Source: Pseudomonadota bacterium
GTDB taxonomy: Bacteria > Pseudomonadota > Alphaproteobacteria > UBA828 > JAPUJA01
DNA length: 5,714 nt
Direction of reading: 5' to 3'
NCBI GenBank assembly: GCA_027296525.1
Contig: JAPUJA010000215.1
Location: 1 to 5,714 of the forward strand
In this document: piece by piece, positions 1 through 5,455 of the stretch
Layout of the letters: every line of letters begins with the position of its first letter
Numbering within the stretch: position 1 is the first letter of the stretch
Notes under the pieces: generated by a model
What the model was told of the DNA's origin: nothing
What the model saw: the letters and a program-made list of their open reading frames with translations, nothing else
The model's database searches: none
Translations under genes and position numbers: made by a program

Positions 1-267
1 GTAGGGCGAGGTCCGGAAGGCGGGCAGGTACTTCTGCATGAAGTCGTTCCAATAGCGGGCCGATTCCTCCGGCGTCATCGGCGGCATGCAGGAGATGTAG
101 CGCTCCTCGAAGCCGTAGGCGCCGACCGAGTCCTTGAGCCCCGGATCGAGAGCGAAGATGCATTCATGGCCGAGGTCGCGGAGACCCTGGCAGATGCCCA
201 CCAGGTTCATGACGGGCCCGATCGCGCCCGGTTCCGGAAAGACGGCGACTCTTTTTCCCGTGCTCAT
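1..267 (-). CDS. Probable GT-B (UGT/MGT-like) glycosyltransferase, N-terminal part only
   Basis: The 89 visible codons begin MSTGKRVAVFPEPG and run off the left edge with no stop. A first beta strand (KRVAVFPEPG, residues 5-14) leads into a small-residue turn and a helix (IGPVMNLVGICQGLRDLGH, about 16-34), then a second strand (ECIFALDPG, about 35-43). This strand-helix-strand start, with a helix ending in LRDLGH before the next strand, is how the N-terminal acceptor-binding Rossmann half of GT1/MGT glycosyltransferases begins. The donor-binding C-terminal half, which would carry the nucleotide-sugar signature, lies outside the window, so donor and acceptor cannot be named. The ATG at 267 is supported by AGAGGGA (complement of 274-280) 6 nt upstream. 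The gene lies in the same direction as the pump operon, 165 nt downstream of it, and has its own candidate promoter elements, so it need not be co-transcribed. Another Rossmann-type enzyme remains possible. Confidence 0.6.
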   Translation of the reverse strand, partial: MSTGKRVAVFPEPGAIGPVMNLVGICQGLRDLGHECIFALDPGLKDSVGAYGFEERYISCMPPMTPEESARYWNDFMQKYLPAFRTSPY

Positions 268-273
268 CCCTGA

Positions 274-280
274 TCCCTCT
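274..280 (-). promoter_or_regulatory. Ribosome binding site of the glycosyltransferase gene
   Basis: On the minus strand AGAGGGA sits 6 nt before the ATG at 267. It is the clearest Shine-Dalgarno match on the minus strand of the window and fixes the start of this gene. The adaptor, permease and Nudix starts have much weaker sites. Confidence 0.6.
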
Positions 281-284
281 TCGA

Positions 285-305
285 GCCGTTACGGCCGATT
301 TTATA
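285..305 (-). promoter_or_regulatory. Candidate -10 element and adjoining palindrome before the glycosyltransferase
   Basis: On the minus strand the AT-rich stretch CATATAAAATC contains TATAAA (complement of 300-305), a 5/6 match to a -10 box in an otherwise GC-rich region. It would start transcription about 26 nt before the ATG at 267. No convincing -35 box lies 16-18 nt upstream; TTGTCG is present but only 9 nt away. Right at the expected start point is a perfect 5-bp-arm palindrome, GCCGT-T-ACGGC (285-295), where a repressor could bind. The promoter call rests on the -10 element alone, so it is tentative. Confidence 0.3.
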
Positions 306-362
306 TGACGGCGACGACAATCCGCAGGCGAAGCAGGCTCCGATGTCCGAGCCTCCCTATGC

Positions 363-391
363 GGCCCGATATATACCGGCTCTCTCGGGCC
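363..391. repeat. Inverted repeat, 7-bp arms, 15-nt loop, downstream of the permease gene
   Basis: GGCCCGA (363-369) is perfectly complementary to TCGGGCC (385-391), with the AT-containing loop TATATACCGGCTCTC between them. It lies 42 nt past the permease stop. As RNA from the minus strand the stem would be GC-rich, but no U-run follows it, so it is not a standard Rho-independent terminator. It could stabilise the 3' end of the pump mRNA, assist Rho-dependent termination, or be a protein-binding site. Confidence 0.4.
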
Positions 392-397
392 AAGGCA

Positions 398-427
398 CGC
401 ACTCTTCCGGCTTGGACCTCGAGTGCG
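398..427. repeat. Inverted repeat, 7-bp arms, 16-nt loop, immediately after the permease stop
   Basis: CGCACTC (398-404) pairs with GAGTGCG (421-427) around a 16-nt loop. The outer arm begins 5 nt past the permease stop codon at 433-435, and this repeat and the one at 363-391 are separated by only 6 nt. The pair is best read as two consecutive stem-loops in the 3' region of the pump operon. No T-tract follows on either strand, so intrinsic termination is not supported. Confidence 0.4.
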
Positions 428-432
428 GCGAT

Positions 433-3400
433 CTATTCGGCGGCCGAGCCCTCGGGCTCCAAGGCCTTCCGTCGGGCGAGGCGCCGCCGTTCGCCCATTG
501 GGACCGTGATCGAAAGGAGCGGCGGGATGATCACGAGGGTCAGGATCGCCGAGAGCGCCAAGCCGCCGACCACGACCGAGCCCAGCCCCCGGTAAAGCTC
601 GGAGCCCGCGCCTGGAAACAGAACGAGCGGCAACATGCCGAAGACGCTGGTCAGGGTCGACATGAAGATCGGGCGGATGCGGTTTCGCGTCGCCGCGACG
701 ATCGCATCGCCCGCGCCGAGACCTTCGGTTCGGACATTGTAGAGCGTCTGGTGGACGAGCAGGATGGCGTTGTTCACGACGATGCCGACCAGGATCACGA
801 AGCCCAAGAGCGTCAACATGTCGAGCGGCTGGAAGATCATGAGGTTGATGACCGCGAGCCCGCCGATGCCCCCGGCGGTCGCGAGCGGCACCGAGAGCAG
901 GATGATGAAGGGATAGATGAAGCTCTCGAACAGCACGGCCATGAACAGGTAGATGATGGCGACGGCCAGGATCAGGTTGAACACCATCGCGTCCCAGGTC
1001 TGGGTGAGCTCGTCGGCCGTGCCCGTGAGATCGAGGGTGACCCCGGGGGGAAGCCCTTGGGCCCGAAGCCGCTCGACGACATCGCTCTTGAGGATGTCGA
1101 GCGCGAGCTCGAGCGGGATCTCCGGGGCGGGTCGAATCTCGAGGGTCACCGTGCGGCTCCGCTCGGCATGACGGATCTCGGTGGGTCCGGCGGTGATTCT
1201 CACTTCCGCCAACGCCTCCACCGGCACGATCACGCCCGAACGGGTGACCACGGGCAGGGTGCCGATCGCCTGGGTCTCTTCCGTCTCCCGCTCCGGGCCC
1301 TTGAGCACCAAGTCGATGCGCTCGCCGCCGACCGTGATCTCCGACACGCGCAAGCCGTCATTGAAGGCGTCAATCGTTTGTCCGAGCTCGGTCGTCGTGA
1401 GCCCGCTGTCGGCGAGGCGCACGGCGTCGGGGATGAGCCGCACTTCGGGCGCGCCGAGCTCGAGGCCGGGGATCGGCCGCAACTGGTTGCCGTCCTTTTG
1501 GGGAAGCGCGCTTTCGACCAGCTGGCTGGCGCGGAGCGCGATGTCCAGGATCTCCTGGAGGTGGGGCCCGGAGACGTCGAGCTCGATCGAACGTCCGCCG
1601 CCCACGGCACGACCGAACAGCGAGGTCTGCGTGACGTAACCGAAGGTGCCGGGCTCCTTGAAGACGGGTTCGCGCACCACGGGGATGAGCTCGCCGGCAC
1701 GGGAGGGGTCGACCGCGATGGCGCCCACGAAGGCCTGGGAGCGGAGCGCCACGAAGAAGAAACGCTCCATCTTGGGAGGCTCGCCCTCGAGCGATTCGGG
1801 CCCCGTCTCGCTCGCCCAAGTGGGGCGCACTGCGTCTTCGATATCCCTTGCGATCGCCGTCGTGGTATCGAGATTGTAACCGGGCGGCGGCTGAATGATG
1901 CCGAACACAAGGTTGCGGTTGCCTTCCGGCAGGTAATCGAGCTTCGGCAAGAAGACGACGGTCGCCAGCGCGGTGAGCCCGCAGACGAGCCCGACCACGA
2001 ACAGCGCGCGCGCCGGTCCGCGCACGACGAAACGGGTGAAGCCGAGGATCAGGGCGACCACCCCTTCGGCGGCATCGTCGAGCAGCGGGATGCGAAGCCG
2101 CGTCTTGCTTCCCGTCAGATGGCCGCCGAGCAGCTTGGTGGCCAAGGTCGGGATGACGGTGATCGAGACGAGGAGCGAGAGCAGGACGGCGACCGAAATG
2201 GCGACCGCGATGTCGCGGAAGAGCTGGCCGACCTCGAGCTCCATCACGAGCAGGGGAACGAACACGAGCACCGTGGTCAGCGCCGAGACGAGCACGGCGC
2301 TCCACACCTGCTTCGCGCCCCAATAGGCCGCTTCGATCGCCGGTTTTCCTTCCTGGCGGAGGCGGTAGATGTTCTCGAGGACGACGATCGCGGCGTCCAC
2401 CACCATGCCGACGGCGAAGGCGATGCCCGCGAGCGAGATCACGTTGATCGAGCGGCCCAAGAGCGCCATGGCGACGAAGGATCCGATCACGGAGACGGGA
2501 ATCGCGAGCGAGATGATGAGCGTTGCGCCGAGCGAGCGCAGGAAGAGCAGGAGCACGAAGGCCGCGAGGGTCCCGCCTATATAGATGTTCTGCTGAACGA
2601 GCTCGATCGCCGAGTCGATATAGACGGTTTCGTCGTAAACATGTTCCAGAATGAGCCCGACGGCCGGAACCGGGCCGGCGTTGAGCTCGGCCACCGCCTC
2701 ACGAATGCCCTGCATGGTCTCGATCACGTTGGCGCCTGTCTCGCGCACGGCGCTGAACGCGAGCGCCGGCTCGCCCAGCACGCGGATGTACGAGACCGGG
2801 TCCCGGTACCCGAAGCGCACCTCGGCGATATCGCCCATCGTGACGCGGCTCAAGCGGCCGGAAAGACGGTCTTCCTCGCTGCGCAGCACGACCGAACGCA
2901 CGCGCGCGATCGTGTTCAGCTCGCCTACGGTTCGCACGACGTAGCGGCGCTTGCCCTCGTTGATGTCGCCGGCCGAGATCGAGGCGTCCTCTTCGCGCAG
3001 GATCCGGACGACGTCGGGCACGGCGAGGCCGTAACGCGCCATCTTTTCCGGATCGACGATCACCTGCATCTCCCGCTCGCTCCCGCCGTAGAGGTTGACG
3101 CGGGAGACGCCGGGCACACGCTCGATGCGGTCCTGTATCACGTCCTCGATGAAGTCCCCGTAGGTGTGAACGGGATTCAGGTTTTCCGGGGTGCGGCGCA
3201 CGACGAACCAAGCGATCGGGCTGTCCTCGGCGCCCGCCGTCTTGAGACGCGGCTCGTCGGCCTCATCCGGATAGTCGGTCACGCGGTCGAGCCGGTTCGA
3301 GACCATGAGAAGCGCCCGGTCCATGTTTTGGGTCACATCGAACTCGAGCGTGACCTCGCCCTCGCTGTCCTGAGAGCGGCTCTCCATGCGGTGGAGCCCT

Positions 3401-3624
3401 TCGAGCCCTCTGAGCACTTCTTCCTGGCGGTTGACGATCTCGCGCTCGATCTCGGCGGGCGCCGCTCCCGGCCAGCTCGTCGTGATGGTGATCACCGGCT
3501 TGCGCACGTCGGGCGTGAGCTGGATGGGGATCGACTGAAGGGCGACCAGGCCGAACATCACGACCATCAGCACCGCCGCTATGACGGCGATGGGTCGATC
3601 GATCGCAAGCCGGATGAGATTCAT
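433..3624 (-). CDS. RND efflux permease, HAE-1 (AcrB/MexB-like) family
   Basis: This is the inner-membrane pump subunit of a tripartite efflux system, using the proton gradient to drive small-molecule export. Its 1,063 residues are the usual length for the family. TM1 is at about 10-30. The first periplasmic porter block (about 31-340) is followed by TM2-TM6 (about 348-490). TM7 (about 540-560), a second periplasmic block (about 561-878) and TM8-TM12 (about 880-1036) complete the duplicated RND layout. TM4 reads GMVVDAAIVVLENI with D410 matching AcrB D407, but A411 replaces D408. TM10 reads GIVVNNAILLV, with N951 in place of K940. In TM11 R982 matches R971, and S989 replaces T978. HAE-1 rather than heavy-metal CusA/CzcA function is inferred from overall resemblance; the substrate cannot be read. 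The ATG at 3624 starts 6 nt after the adaptor stop with only a weak ribosome binding site, which suggests translational coupling. The gene ends in TAG at 433-435. Confidence 0.95.
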   Translation of the reverse strand: MNLIRLAIDRPIAVIAAVLMVVMFGLVALQSIPIQLTPDVRKPVITITTSWPGAAPAEIEREIVNRQEEVLRGLEGLHRMESRSQDSEGEVTLEFDVTQNMDRALLMVSNRLDRVTDYPDEADEPRLKTAGAEDSPIAWFVVRRTPENLNPVHTYGDFIEDVIQDRIERVPGVSRVNLYGGSEREMQVIVDPEKMARYGLAVPDVVRILREEDASISAGDINEGKRRYVVRTVGELNTIARVRSVVLRSEEDRLSGRLSRVTMGDIAEVRFGYRDPVSYIRVLGEPALAFSAVRETGANVIETMQGIREAVAELNAGPVPAVGLILEHVYDETVYIDSAIELVQQNIYIGGTLAAFVLLLFLRSLGATLIISLAIPVSVIGSFVAMALLGRSINVISLAGIAFAVGMVVDAAIVVLENIYRLRQEGKPAIEAAYWGAKQVWSAVLVSALTTVLVFVPLLVMELEVGQLFRDIAVAISVAVLLSLLVSITVIPTLATKLLGGHLTGSKTRLRIPLLDDAAEGVVALILGFTRFVVRGPARALFVVGLVCGLTALATVVFLPKLDYLPEGNRNLVFGIIQPPPGYNLDTTTAIARDIEDAVRPTWASETGPESLEGEPPKMERFFFVALRSQAFVGAIAVDPSRAGELIPVVREPVFKEPGTFGYVTQTSLFGRAVGGGRSIELDVSGPHLQEILDIALRASQLVESALPQKDGNQLRPIPGLELGAPEVRLIPDAVRLADSGLTTTELGQTIDAFNDGLRVSEITVGGERIDLVLKGPERETEETQAIGTLPVVTRSGVIVPVEALAEVRITAGPTEIRHAERSRTVTLEIRPAPEIPLELALDILKSDVVERLRAQGLPPGVTLDLTGTADELTQTWDAMVFNLILAVAIIYLFMAVLFESFIYPFIILLSVPLATAGGIGGLAVINLMIFQPLDMLTLLGFVILVGIVVNNAILLVHQTLYNVRTEGLGAGDAIVAATRNRIRPIFMSTLTSVFGMLPLVLFPGAGSELYRGLGSVVVGGLALSAILTLVIIPPLLSITVPMGERRRLARRKALEPEGSAAE

Positions 3625-3630
3625 GCGGCG

Positions 3631-4746
3631 TTATCGCTCGTATGTGACCTTCTGCCCGGGGAGGAGACGTTCGTTGCCGCGCACGACCACGAGGCTCCCC
3701 GGCTCGAGGCCGCTCGTCACCTGGAAGCGGCCGCCGAGCGCGTCGCCGAGCGTGACCTCGCGCAAAAGCGCGCTTCCCTCGCCATCGACGACGAAGACCC
3801 ATGTCTTCTCGTCGCGGTGAATCACGGCGTCCTTGTGAATCGTAAGCACGTCTTCGCCCGCGCCGATGGGAACGAAGAGGGTGACGCTCTCATTGACCGC
3901 AAGGTTCATGGCGCTTGCGTCGAAGCCCGGGGTGAAGCGCACGCGCCGTGTTCGTGTCAGCGGATTCTCTTCCGGCACGACCGCGCGCACGCTCGCCCGG
4001 TGGCGCGATCCGTCGGTGAAGGCGAACTCGATGACGACGCCAGGCGCGAGGGTCCGCACGCGATCGGCGGGCACGTCGGCCTCGATCTCGATGTCGGTAT
4101 CGTTCACGAGCGATACGACATCGTCGCCGACGTTGAGATAGGCGCCGGGCGCGGTGTGGCGCACGGTCACGACGCCCCCGTAAGGGGCGAGGACACGGGT
4201 GTTCTTGAGATCGATCTCGGCGACCTCGAGACTGGCCTCGGCGCGTTCGAGCCGCGCCCGTGTTTCGCTGAGCGTGGCGTGCGCGCGGGCGACGTTCTGC
4301 TGAGCGTCGTCGTAACGCCCTTTCGAGAAGGCCGCTGAATCGCGCAACCCCTCGAGCCGCTCGAGCTCCTGGCGTGCGAGCGCGAGATCGGCCTCGGCCA
4401 CGGCGATCAGGCCCTTGCTGGCTTCGACCTCCGCGGCGAGCAGGTGAGCCTGGGCCTTCAGACGGGTCGTGACCAGCAGCGCAATGACGTCGCCCTTGGC
4501 GACCCGGTCGCCGACCTCGACCCGCATCTCGGCGACGGGGGCGTTGATTCGCGCCGCGACGACGCCGGACTCGCGCGCGACCAGGCGCCCGATGACCGGC
4601 ACGGTCTGGGATTTCGCCTCATAGGCGACGGTATCGACACCCACGATCATGCTCTCCTGAGCGCGCGCGGCGCCGCCGGCGACGAGCAGAAGAACGATCG
4701 CGGCGAGGGCGAGGGGACGGCTCATCGATTGCTTGGTCAGGCTCAA
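3631..4746 (-). CDS. Periplasmic adaptor (membrane fusion protein) of the RND pump
   Basis: The adaptor bridges the inner-membrane permease and an outer-membrane channel. Its 371 residues start with a signal peptide (hydrophobic core LALAAIVLLLVAGGA, likely cleavage after AARAQ at residue 30). Lipoyl half-motifs at about 62-91 (APVAEMRVEVGDRVAKGD) and 185-214 (LAPYGGVVTVRHTAPGAYLN) flank an alpha-helical hairpin at about 92-182. At the hairpin tip R130, L134 and S141 follow the R-x3-L-x6-S pattern of the TolC-docking RLS motif of AcrA and MacA. A beta-barrel domain (about 216-290) and a membrane-proximal domain (about 295-371) follow. No lipobox cysteine is present, so it is probably a soluble periplasmic adaptor. 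The longest reading begins at a TTG (4746); an in-frame ATG at 4725 would give 364 residues and still leave a complete signal peptide. Neither has a strong ribosome binding site. The stop (TAA, 3631-3633) is 6 nt before the permease ATG. No outer-membrane channel gene lies in the window. Confidence 0.93.
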   Translation of the reverse strand: MSLTKQSMSRPLALAAIVLLLVAGGAARAQESMIVGVDTVAYEAKSQTVPVIGRLVARESGVVAARINAPVAEMRVEVGDRVAKGDVIALLVTTRLKAQAHLLAAEVEASKGLIAVAEADLALARQELERLEGLRDSAAFSKGRYDDAQQNVARAHATLSETRARLERAEASLEVAEIDLKNTRVLAPYGGVVTVRHTAPGAYLNVGDDVVSLVNDTDIEIEADVPADRVRTLAPGVVIEFAFTDGSRHRASVRAVVPEENPLTRTRRVRFTPGFDASAMNLAVNESVTLFVPIGAGEDVLTIHKDAVIHRDEKTWVFVVDGEGSALLREVTLGDALGGRFQVTSGLEPGSLVVVRGNERLLPGQKVTYER

Positions 4747-4764
4747 CCCATATGCCCCGCGGCC

Positions 4765-4782
4765 GATGCCCGGGTGGGCATC
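4765..4782. repeat. Hairpin, 7-bp stem and 4-nt loop, in the adaptor leader
   Basis: GATGCCC (4765-4771) and GGGCATC (4776-4782) form a perfect 7-bp stem around GGGT. In the pump transcript (minus strand) the hairpin would end 18 nt before the TTG start of the adaptor, close enough to affect ribosome access or to act as an operator in DNA. Read on the plus strand it is followed by TTCTTAAGG, a poor U-tract, and no plus-strand gene ends here, so a terminator role is unlikely. Confidence 0.4.
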
Positions 4783-4810
4783 TTCTTAAGGCCCGATTCA
4801 AGCCTCTAGA

Positions 4811-4822
4811 GCGCGCGCGCGC
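4811..4822. repeat. (GC)6 dinucleotide run
   Basis: Six consecutive GC dinucleotides lie in the 152-nt region between the Nudix stop and the adaptor start, next to TCTAGA. Alternating purine-pyrimidine GC runs can adopt Z-DNA and slip during replication. No function is implied by the sequence itself. The rest of 4747-4898 has no recognisable sigma70 promoter: TTGAAT (complement of 4796-4801) could be a -35 box, but no -10 box is correctly spaced from it. Confidence 0.5.
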
Positions 4823-4898
4823 AAGCCGCGATGATGGCGGCGGTGGGCTCGGCCTCCGGACCGCGCGATGGCCCGCCGGCCCAGCCGGTGCGCCGCTC

Positions 4899-5306
4899 TC
4901 ACGGGGCGTCACCGAGCGCGCGGCGAAGCGCCAGGATCTCGGGCTCGGCCATGCGCCCGCTTGTGATCGCGGCGCGAGGCTCCATGAAGTGAAGCTCGAT
5001 CGCCTCATGGGCGGGCGCCCGGGGCTCGCCCGCGCCCTCGACCGCGTAATAGAGCGGGGTGTAGTTGGCGTGGGTCCAGGGGCTGAACAGCGTCCCCGGC
5101 GCGTGCAGCAGGCGTACGGGCGTGACATGGATGCTGCATTCCTCCTGGAACTCCCGGACGAGGGCGCCCTCCGGCGTCTCGTCCGCTTCGACGCCGCCGC
5201 CTGGAAACTTCAGGACATCGAGTTCCGCCACCCGCTCCGCGGCGATCAGCGTACGCCCGGCGCGGATGAGCAGGCCGTAGACGCGAAGGTTTTCGGGTCC
5301 GTCCAT
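4899..5306 (-). CDS. Nudix hydrolase
   Basis: Nudix enzymes hydrolyse nucleoside diphosphates linked to another moiety, using divalent metal bound by the Nudix box. From the ATG at 5306 the protein has 135 residues. It opens with a beta strand (NLRVYGLLIRAGRTLIAAER), then LKFPGGGVEADE leads into the box, which fits G-x5-E-x7-REUxEExGU as GGVEADE, seven residues, then REFQEECSI. All catalytic acidic residues and the Arg are present; the only departure is Ser for the late Gly. The FPGGGVE context resembles small single-domain cytoplasmic Nudix proteins. The substrate is not readable. The start is uncertain: the frame stays open to an ATG at 5357 (152 residues) and a TTG at 5381 (160 residues), and none has a clear ribosome binding site. 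I chose 5306 because the fold begins a few residues later and the extension looks non-domain. The stop (TGA) is at 4899-4901. It is divergent from the NAD-kinase-like gene and 152 nt upstream of the adaptor, so it could head the pump transcript. Confidence 0.85.
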   Translation of the reverse strand: MDGPENLRVYGLLIRAGRTLIAAERVAELDVLKFPGGGVEADETPEGALVREFQEECSIHVTPVRLLHAPGTLFSPWTHANYTPLYYAVEGAGEPRAPAHEAIELHFMEPRAAITSGRMAEPEILALRRALGDAP

Positions 5307-5327
5307 CAAGGGGAGCGGGTCTTCTCG

Positions 5328-5341
5328 GGAACTTCCGGGAA
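5328..5341. repeat. Overlapping GGAA/TTCC half-sites before the Nudix gene
   Basis: GGAA-C-TTCC (5328-5336) and TTCC-G-GGAA (5333-5341) are two odd-centred palindromes sharing a TTCC arm, giving three alternating half-sites. If translation starts at 5306 they lie 22-35 nt upstream, an operator-like position. If the Nudix protein starts at 5357 or 5381 they are coding and the symmetry is probably incidental. A related TTCCGGGAG occurs at 5441-5449, over the ribosome binding site of the divergent gene. Confidence 0.25.
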
Positions 5342-5383
5342 CGCCGTCACGGATCATGCGGGGCGGATCGCAAGGAGGCAAGC

Positions 5384-5406
5384 ATCAAGCACCCATCGCG
5401 CTTGAT
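5384..5406. repeat. Inverted repeat over the -35 region of the divergent promoter
   Basis: ATCAAGC (5384-5390) and GCTTGAT (5400-5406) are perfect 7-bp arms separated by 9 nt. The right arm overlaps the proposed -35 hexamer of the plus-strand promoter, and the element sits between two divergent genes. Both placements suit a dimeric transcription regulator. No regulator gene is visible in the window. Confidence 0.35.
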
Positions 5407-5429
5407 CCGCCGCCCCCAGCATCTATAAA
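5402..5429 (+). promoter_or_regulatory. Candidate sigma70-type promoter of the NAD-kinase-like gene
   Basis: TTGATC (5402-5407) matches the -35 consensus at four of six positions, and TATAAA (5424-5429) matches the -10 box at five of six, with a 16-nt spacer. Transcription would start near 5436, leaving a leader of about 20 nt that contains the ribosome binding site. The -10 is one of the few AT-rich patches in the window. On the opposite strand the same patch reads TATAGA and might serve the Nudix gene, but no good -35 box accompanies it. Confidence 0.5.
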
Positions 5430-5443
5430 GGACGGCCACTTCC

Positions 5444-5448
5444 GGGAG
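5444..5448 (+). promoter_or_regulatory. Ribosome binding site that decides a GTG start
   Basis: GGGAG lies 7 nt before the GTG at 5456. The reading frame has a TAA stop at 5426-5428 and no other start codon between it and 5456. The nearby ATG at 5449 is out of frame, so GTG is the start of the downstream gene. Confidence 0.65.
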
Positions 5449-5455
5449 ATGCGCG

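Noticed and set aside
134..595. Plus-strand open frame of 153 codons across the left intergenic region
   Set aside because: It is antisense to the glycosyltransferase start and the permease end, with Arg/Ser/Pro-rich composition and no motif.
1370..2323. Minus-strand open frame of 317 codons inside the permease gene
   Set aside because: It is an alternate frame of the same strand within a clear RND permease and its translation is Arg/Ala/Pro-rich, typical of out-of-frame GC-rich coding DNA.
433..3624. Heavy-metal (CusA/CzcA) type RND assignment
   Set aside because: The overall sequence, including the TM4 VDAAIVVLEN segment and a plain adaptor without a metal-binding histidine or methionine cluster, fits the drug/organic-compound HAE-1 group better, though the substrate is not proven.
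343..4338. A 1,331-codon open frame on the plus strand, antisense to both pump genes
   Set aside because: It is the codon-aligned antisense frame of the two pump genes, which happen to share a frame. Its stops would need TTA, CTA or TCA codons in the sense genes, and these are avoided at this GC content; it ends exactly at a TCA serine codon of the adaptor. The translation is a low-complexity mix rich in D, R, H and E with no domain.
4875..4889. GC hairpin CCGGC-CCA-GCCGG shortly after the Nudix stop, considered as a terminator
   Set aside because: The stem is only 5 bp and no U-run follows on the minus strand; such short GC palindromes are frequent at this base composition.
4619..5128. Minus-strand open frame of 169 codons spanning the Nudix-adaptor gap
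   Set aside because: It overlaps both real genes out of frame and reads as Ser/Arg/Pro-rich noise, so it does not fill the gap with a gene.
4752..5405. Plus-strand open frame of 217 codons opposite the Nudix gene
   Set aside because: The opposite strand carries an intact Nudix box in a normal fold, while this frame shows no recognisable motif and has an Arg/Gly/Ala-rich shadow composition.
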